Below are positions 58,071 through 64,000 of a DNA stretch of 64,000 nucleotides, piece by piece. Both the position numbers and the translations under genes were made by a program. Origin of the DNA: Sabellastarte sp. h YS-2021. Taxonomy: Eukaryota; Annelida; Polychaeta; Sabellida; Sabellidae. A model generated the notes under the pieces. That model was not told the DNA's origin. It was given only the letters and a program-made list of their open reading frames with translations, and searched no databases. The stretch is taken from assembly GCA_964017235.1 (NCBI GenBank), contig OZ024927.1, forward strand, positions 57,045,293 to 57,109,292, given 5' to 3'. Within the stretch, counting starts at the first letter, position 1; the number at the start of each line of letters is the position of its first letter.

Positions 58071-58517
58071 ATGTTTTCTAACACCGGATTTAATTCTGAA
58101 CAGTCAGATTCGACAGATTCCTCAATGAAAGAATCTGATATTGTCAAACAATCATCAAATCAGATATGCTTTTATGCTTTTAAAAATCCACCTACATACA
58201 CCTTTGGTCATAATGCCATGAATCAACCAAGTCTTTTGAAAAATTCTGTTTTTAATGACTATATACTTAGATGTGACCCACTGGTTTATCAGAAATATGT
58301 CACCAGATTTGAAACATACAGGACATGGCCCCAATCCCATCCAGTGAGAAAAGAACAACTGTCCAGAGCAGGATTTGTCTACACAGGGGAAGGGGATAAA
58401 GTTATATGTCCGTGGTGTAAGATAAAACTGATAGAGTGGGAACCATATGACCTACCATTCGCAGAACACAGAAGACATTCAACTTCCTGCGACTTTTTGA
58501 AGATGCTGATGCCATAA
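58071..58517 (+). CDS. Single-BIR inhibitor-of-apoptosis-like protein
   Basis: A 148-codon intronless gene. The N-terminal ~80 residues are Ser/Asn-rich and lack a known domain. Residues ~82-146 form one BIR repeat: RFETYRTWP start, LSRAGFVYTGEGD, then zinc ligands with the exact spacing C-x2-C-x16-H-x6-C (CPWC, then AEHRRHS, then CDF). BIR domains bind caspases or IAP antagonists and so block cell death. It has no RING or CARD of its own; two RING domains are encoded by a separate gene 2.5 kb downstream. Intact start and stop, a TATA box upstream and AATAAA-like signals near 58,560 and 58,625 support a real gene. Single-BIR proteins occur in invertebrates and in large DNA viruses of invertebrates, including malacoherpesviruses; I cannot tell which from this alone. 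Confidence 0.88.
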   Translation: MFSNTGFNSEQSDSTDSSMKESDIVKQSSNQICFYAFKNPPTYTFGHNAMNQPSLLKNSVFNDYILRCDPLVYQKYVTRFETYRTWPQSHPVRKEQLSRAGFVYTGEGDKVICPWCKIKLIEWEPYDLPFAEHRRHSTSCDFLKMLMP

Positions 58518-59275
58518 AGACAGTTAATGTGTTAAATAGTATATATAGCATTGTTCATAATAAATGTAATAGTATTATTTAGAAACCTGTAGTTCATGTA
58601 GAAATTTTGTTACCTAACCTTTAAATAAAATGAAATAAAATAAATGACACATGCACTATAAATCAGTACTTAGTCTTACCCCACATAAGGTACATTACCT
58701 TCCATTATCTCCTTCGTCCTTGACTTGCATTGACTTGTTATGACACAAACTCCTGTAACAATCAAAACTCTAACCAGGCACCCACAACTCACATACCCAA
58801 AGTGGAGTAATGTGCCCCAACCCACCCACCTCCCATCAGTATGTTTAATCAATCTGTATACAAAACCAATATTTGAGTAACAATAATATTTGATTTCACT
58901 AGCGCTCACTTATTGCTATGTATAGAACCCTATATGTTGGAGGATCTTACAAAAATACACATCAAAACATGTTCAAGAAATCTGAAGCAATTGTAATTCT
59001 AATATAACCACCAAGTCTTTTCAAACTCTCCATAATACCCCAATCCCAAAACTATGTACTATTGTCAACCTAAACCGGCAATCAGGTCGAAATCTGTTTA
59101 AACAGAATCCTCCCAAGAAATTAAGTCTGGTCATGATCTTTCGATCAGATGAACCATTTAATAATCTATACAAAAAAAATCGAAATTATAACAAGTTTGA
59201 ACCAAAATTTTTATTAAAGAAATCATGCTGATTATGCCCCCTTTCTGAACAATAGTCTCCCCCCTTATCTACTGT
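58518..59275. other. Intergenic region, no gene seen
   Basis: It contains the likely poly(A) signals of the BIR gene (AATAAATG near 58,559; AAATAAAATG near 58,622). The rest is AT-rich without motif-bearing frames. Confidence 0.45.
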
Positions 59276-59282
59276 TATAAAA
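59276..59282 (+). promoter_or_regulatory. TATA box of the PC4-like gene
   Basis: TATAAAA lies ~150 bp before the ATG at 59,430, in a CCCCTTATCTACTGTTATAA context. It has no nearby E-box module. Confidence 0.4.
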
Positions 59283-59429
59283 ATGACACAGATCTGTCAA
59301 TTCCTCATCGAATCCTCTCTAGAGGTAGAATGCCGAATAAACTGCAGTCCACACTCTTTGGAAGCTAGTAGAAAATCCACGAGATCTACCAGAACACTCA
59401 GCTAGTAGGTACAACAGTCAGAAGTTATA

Positions 59430-60203
59430 ATGGCGGAAGCAAGCTTAAACACACCAATGAAAATCTCCAATAGTAAGAAGAGGAAGAACGAGCAATCGCA
59501 ATTCTCTAAAGCGAAAAAGTCCGTGCTCATGACACCACAGAATTTAGAAGGGGGAGAAGTCGACCATCCATGTACTGATATATCCACATCATGCAGTGCT
59601 ATAGGAAATAAACCTTACAGAAAAAATTATCATCTAGGAGGAAAAAAAATATGCAATATTTCATGGGGAAAGGGATGTTATAGATCACATCCAAATTAAA
59701 GAGTGGGACGGTAAGGTGGTGATAAAGGAGGTGGTTAAGCTAAATAGATCCAGATTTGTAATGATTCTTCACAATGTCGAAATTATAAACCACACCCTAG
59801 AAAAAATTTTGAAAGGGAAGATGGATTGAACTCTAGAATTCATATCGAAGCCTCTTACTACCTATCGGTCAATAGCCCGTACAAAACTGTAGCAATACGA
59901 ATGTGGAGAAAGGGTGGAAATGGGTAATATTTTCCCACAAAGTGTGGCATAACAATGGGTTGTGGAGAATGGAACGAATTCACTAAAATATCGAATTAAA
60001 TCTATTCAGAGAGAATGGAAATTTTTACACATGTTCCATGTTTAATGCAACCTGAGCAAGCAGGACATAACAAAACATTTTGTACTGAATGCTGTGAATC
60101 AGATAAAACACCTATGGGAGAGGTAGATTTTGATATACCTCTGTATGTAGTTCTTCGCATCAAATTTTTAAAAAAAAAATCTCAAAGGTCAATGTTACTG
60201 TAA
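59430..60203 (+). pseudogene. PC4 (p15)-like transcription coactivator homolog, broken
   Basis: The first frame (59,430-59,699) encodes a Lys-rich, NLS-like N-terminus (NSKKRKNEQ) and the start of a fold (YHLGGKKICNISWGKG). The reading continues in a second frame (about 59,670-59,829) with IKEWDGKVVIKEVVKLNRSR, and in a third stretch (from 59,829) with VAIRMWRKGG and PTKCGITMGCGEWNEF. These resemble two PC4-type DNA-binding units: a strand pattern, then xIRxW and PTKxGIT...EWNEF. A last part has a Cys/His cluster (FCTECC). At least two frame changes and stops at 59,925 and 59,997 make it non-functional as read. PC4 domains bind single-stranded DNA and aid transcription. The family call rests on pattern only. 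Confidence 0.45.
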
Positions 60204-60446
60204 GCTAAATGTAACGTCTAACTTTCTTTTTTTTTAAAAAAATTAAATGTACAAATGTATATAACCCTAACATAGGATTAGGTTAGAATATATAGGTAGA
60301 ACTAGCTAATAAGTCGATTCCAACCAACGCGTTTGAACTTGTCAAATCGCGAAATCTTGCAAACTTGCGAAATCTCAGTCTGATCTAGGGTCCTGAAAAT
60401 CTACGAGTTGAGACCTATCTTTGTTTATGTCTTTGAAACATGGGGT
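60204..60446. other. Intergenic spacer
   Basis: CGCGAAATCTTGCAAACTTG short repeats near 60,350 are the only structure seen. Confidence 0.3.
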
Positions 60447-60453
60447 TATAAAA
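60447..60453 (+). promoter_or_regulatory. TATA box of the two-RING gene
   Basis: TATAAAA sits in the self-complementary context GGGGTTATAAAAACCCCC, ~175 bp before the ATG at 60,625. A pyrimidine-rich TTTTTGTTTTTAG at about 60,583-60,596 may be the acceptor of a leader intron. Confidence 0.45.
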
Positions 60454-60624
60454 ACCCCCAATCCTTGCTGATCTCGCATTAATATCTCAACAATTTTGGA
60501 TTGAGACCTTTGCAAGCTGTCAGTCTTTTATCAGGCTAAACCTCAGATTGAGTGATTAATAGCTGGTGAATATTACCTCATTTTTGTTTTTAGAAAAAGG
60601 CTACGGTTAATAATCAAAATAAGG

Positions 60625-62127
60625 ATGGAGTTAGCACAGATGGAGATGAACCTATTCATGGGTAACAGGTACGATGTGTACTATCCACTGCACATACCAT
60701 CATCCATGGTGACGTTTATGCATCTGATTCAACTAATAGAGGTCAAGAATTACAAGCAAGCTTTCAACTGCATAACGCTGCTGAATGAGGTGCTGCCTGA
60801 GTTCATTATGTAAGTAAAAACGTTCTCATATAACTGATCTATGTGACATGTAATTTTTTTTCTCACAGCTACATGTGAGGTAAACTACAGAACACTGTAT
60901 TTTAATGTAATAACACCAATGTGTATTTTATAATACTTGAAATTTTCTCTAACTAATATCACAATCTGTAATGGTAGGAAAAAAAAGGGATCAAGTGTTG
61001 ACCAATCATCAAATCGCAAACTAGTTCATCACGTGACATAGGAAGTGTTTTTGGTATATAAGCTGTTTGGGGAAAAAGAGGGATCAAGTGTTGACCTATC
61101 GTCAAATAAAGAACTAGGTCATCACGTGACATAACAATCACTTGTAGTATATAAGGCGTTTTGGGGAAAAGAGGGATCAAGTGTCGACCAATTATCAAAT
61201 CGCAAAGTAAGGAGTCACGTGACAACTTAACTTTAGGAGATATATAAGAACCCATTCTACCGAGAGGAATTAATAAATCTTATTAGGAAGCCATATCTCC
61301 AATGCTATAACCAAAGTATAGATCCTATCTTCCTATCACTCAACTAATAGGTAACATTTTAGCAATCTGAATAAACCTCCAACCCACACTTCAAACAACA
61401 ATAACTGAAGATATGTACAAGTTTGCCTATTGCTCATGTAATTTCAGGAACAAATATCCAGACTTCGCCAGATATTTTGTAGAGGAATTCGAAAAAGCAG
61501 TATGCTGTATTTGTAAAGAGGACCATTCTATCCAATCCATGTGCTCATTATTTCTGCGCATCATGCGCATGTCAGTTGGTTAAGAACTGGAATGAAGAGG
61601 GAAGACAAAGACCCAAATGCCCAATTTGTAGATCCGTTTTGAGGGACCACCTCTTCGCAAAACCAGGTTTCTTCAGCGCCACCAGACTGCACCAATGCTC
61701 GCTCTTTGTGTGGGTTCCCACCTCCACATATATCCATGCTAATTTCAACCAGTCAATGATTGATGCCTTGACATCAAGAAATTTTATTAAAGCCTTCTAT
61801 TATGCATTCTTAATGAGTACTACACCCTCAGATGGTGAGAAGATGCTAGCACCAACATGGCCGCAGTTCTATGAGGACAGGAAAAACAACCTGACCTGCA
61901 CCACCTGTGGGCTTCCGATCAGTTTTGATCAAGCATTTGCCACTAAATGTGGTCATTTCTATTGCACTATCTGTTCCGCCTACTCTGTCTCCAAACCGAG
62001 AGGATCTCCCCTTCTCTGCCCAATATGCGAGGAGGAAATCGAAGATGAGTCAACAGAAATCATTTTCCTGAGACCTATCAAACTTCCCCCAGGTGGTTGG
62101 ATAGAGGTTCCTCAGCCTCTCATCTGA
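60625..62127 (+). CDS. Spliced two-RING-finger protein (E3 ligase-like), one frame disruption
   Basis: Exon 1 is 60,625-60,809, ending at the donor GTAAGT (60,810). Exon 2 is 61,448-62,127, after the acceptor TTTCAG. The split Met codon keeps phase. Exon 2 starts with a hydrophobic/acidic helix, then the first C-x2-C of a RING (61,503-61,514). The remaining ligands (CAHYFC from 61,540, then CPIC near 61,617) are one base out of frame, so a frameshift lies between about 61,515 and 61,540. A second RING near 61,890-62,030 is complete: TCTTCG, KCGHFYCTIC, CPIC. The protein ends WIEVPQPLI. RING fingers recruit ubiquitin-conjugating enzymes. The frameshift may be an assembly error, since the rest is intact. 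Without splicing, a 183-codon frame could start at a TTG at 61,576. Confidence 0.72.
60987..61247 (+). promoter_or_regulatory. Three tandem E-box/TATA promoter modules inside the RING-gene intron
   Basis: Exact 93-bp period: CACGTG at 61,030, 61,123 and 61,216; TATATAA at 61,055, 61,148 and 61,241, a spacing of 25 bp each time. Upstream in each is GGGATCAAGTGTTGACC or a close variant, then ATCATCAAATCG. They could drive a short transcript containing only exon 2, or act as enhancers. The same units precede the BIR gene. Confidence 0.75.
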
Positions 62128-63123
62128 TTCAAACCATGGAACACTAGATATCGAATTGTAAGTTATAATTGAAAAGTAAAAGTCTGAAAATAATTTATAA
62201 CCAAGCTACAATCAGAGAGGTTTAGTAGATATATATGTAATATACTTCAGTATTTACAGTTCTAATGAAGCATATTGTCTTTCCAGTAAGGTAATGGATA
62301 GTTAACAATGACATATCATTTAAACTTTTTATTTAATTGTCTTTAGAATATTATAAGGTCTAGATAGACACCAACAAACAGAAAGGTTACAATATGTAAG
62401 CAGTTTATTATTATTTTTCTAGAGTAGTAAGTATTATATTACTTTTATACAAATATCAGTTAGTTATAATGTTAGAAAAAAATATAATATATATATATAT
62501 ATCTCATACTTATATTATAACAATCCTATACAGAATAGAAGGGTTTAACAGTCTATGTATATATATCTCACATACACTAATATACATTGTCAAAAGGAAA
62601 TCTTGTGTGCACATAAATGTATTTTGTATGAACTAAGGTTACAATAATCAGAGTGGTTTAGTAGATATATTTGTAATACACCTCACTATTTACAGTTCTA
62701 ACGAAGCATATTGTCTTTCCAGTAAGGTAATGGATGGTTAACAATGACATATCATTTACACTTTTTATTTAATTGTCTTTAGAATATTATAAGGTCTAGC
62801 TAGACACCAACAAACAGAAAGGTTACAATATGTAAGCAGTTTATCATTATTTTTCTAGAGTAGTAACTAGTATATTACTTTTATACAAATATCAGTTAGT
62901 TATAATGTCAGAAAAATAACTGCTTTTTGTCAAATTGGTGTTTATAACACAACAAATAAAGTTTACATGCTAATATACCCTTTTTTGAACTAGCTGAAAT
63001 TAGTTATATGTTAATCCATGGTAATCCAAATGTATTTACAAGATATAGGTGTGTTATTGTATACAGTCTACGAATAATGTTATGATATACTTCAGTTTAC
63101 TGCAAAATGTTAATGTATAAAGT
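62128..63123. repeat. ~290-bp direct duplication between convergent genes
   Basis: 62,200-62,490 and 62,650-62,930 are near-identical (GGTTTAGTAGATATAT, GAAGCATATTGTCTTTCCAG, ACCAACAAACAGAAAGGTTA, ATACAAATATCAGTTAGTTA). A TA microsatellite follows the first copy at about 62,484-62,502. The rest is AT-rich 3' flanking DNA shared by the RING gene and the minus-strand ORF. Confidence 0.85.
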
Positions 63124-63999
63124 TTATATGTTTTTATAATAAACCTTTCCTGATCTAGTTGTGAAATAAGCTCTCCCTCTGTGTTGATCATTAGCACCAG
63201 TTGTGGATGTAGATTCATCAGAATGTATATTTTCCTCTGAGCTATTATGATCTGTTGTGATCTGTCTAGACTGATCTCTCATTGAGTTAATTGATCCTGA
63301 CTGACTGTTTTGATCAGGTCTAGTAGAACTCAATTGATCTTCCGAGCTATTGTGATCTATTGTAACCTGAGTGGACTGATCTCTCATTGAGATTGGTGAC
63401 ATTGGTCCACTGTCTTGATCTGAGATGATCGAATCCATGTGTACCTCAGAACTATTCCTTGTTACACTGGTCTGACTAGGTTGAGATCCTACTGAGTCAA
63501 TTGAGTTGGATTCAATGGTTTGAACTGATGTGGTAGAATTTGGGTTTTCCTCTGAACTGGAATTTACCTCACTAACCTGAGTGAACTGATCTCTGAATAA
63601 TGACTGAGGAATTGAATCATTGAAATCTGCATCGCTTGTATCCAAGTCACTGTCCTCTTCAATGCTTAATGGATGGAAATCATTTGGCATAGGTCTCAAT
63701 ATAGGGAGATAACTAGAGCTGGATGAGGGTAGTGAGCTTTGTGATGGAGTAAAATCTGATTCTTCCCCCTGAATCGATATAATTCTGGCTATAAACTCCG
63801 CCTCCTTATGAAATCTACTGTCCCAGGAACTCTGGCTTTCAGAATCTGAGGTAACAGAATTATCCCTATCCGAGTTTTCAGATATTGAAATGGAAAGTGG
63901 GATATCACTAATGTATGGGAAAAGCGAATCTGATTCATCACTGTAGGAATCATCTGATTTTTCTTCAATATACATGCAGTAACGTAAGAAAATCTTCAC
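63124..63999 (-). CDS. Acidic Ser/Asp-rich protein with internal repeats, runs to window edge
   Basis: An open frame of at least 291 codons; it starts at or beyond the window edge. The composition is very rich in Ser, Asp, Glu, Thr and Asn (IEEKSDDSYSDESDS; SSSSSYLP). Three imperfect repeats of a MRDQSTQVTIDHNSSED-like unit occupy the C-terminal half, the first diverged (FRDQFTQVSEVNSSSEENP). It ends in a basic/aromatic tail (FTTRSGKVYYKNI). It has no signal peptide, membrane segment or known domain, and probably many phosphorylation sites. It is convergent with the RING gene. Such proteins can be transactivators or scaffolds, but I assign no function. If host, it may be one exon of a larger gene. 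Confidence 0.6.
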   Translation of the reverse strand: MKIFLRYCMYIEEKSDDSYSDESDSLFPYISDIPLSISISENSDRDNSVTSDSESQSSWDSRFHKEAEFIARIISIQGEESDFTPSQSSLPSSSSSYLPILRPMPNDFHPLSIEEDSDLDTSDADFNDSIPQSLFRDQFTQVSEVNSSSEENPNSTTSVQTIESNSIDSVGSQPSQTSVTRNSSEVHMDSIISDQDSGPMSPISMRDQSTQVTIDHNSSEDQLSSTRPDQNSQSGSINSMRDQSRQITTDHNSSEENIHSDESTSTTGANDQHRGRAYFTTRSGKVYYKNI

Positions 64000-64000
64000 T

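Noticed and set aside
58676..58909. A 77-codon minus frame between the BIR and PC4-like genes
   Set aside because: No motif, no TATA in the right place, and Cys/Tyr-rich composition typical of chance antisense frames.
61576..62127. Taking the TTG at 61,576 as the start of an independent RING gene
   Set aside because: An in-phase upstream exon with canonical splice sites explains the N-terminus better, and the zinc ligands upstream of 61,576 would be lost with this start. Left as an alternative for the intronic promoter transcript.

Overview
The window is eukaryotic and almost certainly invertebrate. I favour a bivalve or related marine mollusc, because it is packed with satellite-carrying non-autonomous elements of the 'pearl'/Helentron kind, CR1/L2-like LINEs, a DIRS retrotransposon, a Penelope-like relic and hAT/Harbinger MITEs. 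There is no operon structure and no rRNA gene, and I found no convincing tRNA gene. The species call is inference; the repeat structures are read directly from the sequence.

Layout. 1-3.2 kb: a decayed LINE (minus strand) split by a hairpin-ended element that carries a ~146-bp satellite rich in AGGTCA. 3.2-7.8 kb: two related satellites (~133 and ~320 bp), the second split by a ~1-kb insertion. 7.8-33.6 kb: nested and chained non-autonomous elements, called families A-D here. Most copies with a preserved 5' end start AACTAGA or close to it, and they finish in a GC-rich hairpin whose stem is also present near the 5' end. Their cores are tandem satellites of 145-170 bp. A near-complete DIRS element (12,888-19,171) sits inside a family D satellite array. 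Family B carries a captured LINE fragment in three stages of deletion. 33.6-47.6 kb: mostly unique AT-rich DNA with a GIY-YIG (Penelope-like) relic, several MITEs, a fold-back cluster, LINE relics and another family C element. 47.7-50.9 kb: a CR1/L2-type LINE with an intact 1016-codon endonuclease-reverse transcriptase ORF. 52.9-56.5 kb: DIRS relics and element fragments.

The last ~7 kb differs. It holds compact TATA-driven genes in a row on the plus strand: an intronless single-BIR (IAP-type) gene, a broken PC4-like gene and a spliced two-RING gene. An acidic Ser/Asp-rich ORF on the minus strand runs to the window edge. Upstream of the BIR gene, and again inside the RING-gene intron, lie three tandem copies of a ~80-93 bp module: an ATCATCAAATC-like block, a CACGTG E-box, and TATATAA 25 bp after it. 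The spacing is held at 25-26 bp in all five modules that keep a recognisable E-box. This shared promoter unit, linked to apoptosis-inhibitor and ubiquitin-ligase type genes, is the best candidate for an undescribed system. It may be a large-DNA-virus-derived (for example malacoherpesvirus-like) or a host antiviral locus; the sequence alone does not decide.

Most other open frames in the window are chance frames in satellites and are not annotated as genes.
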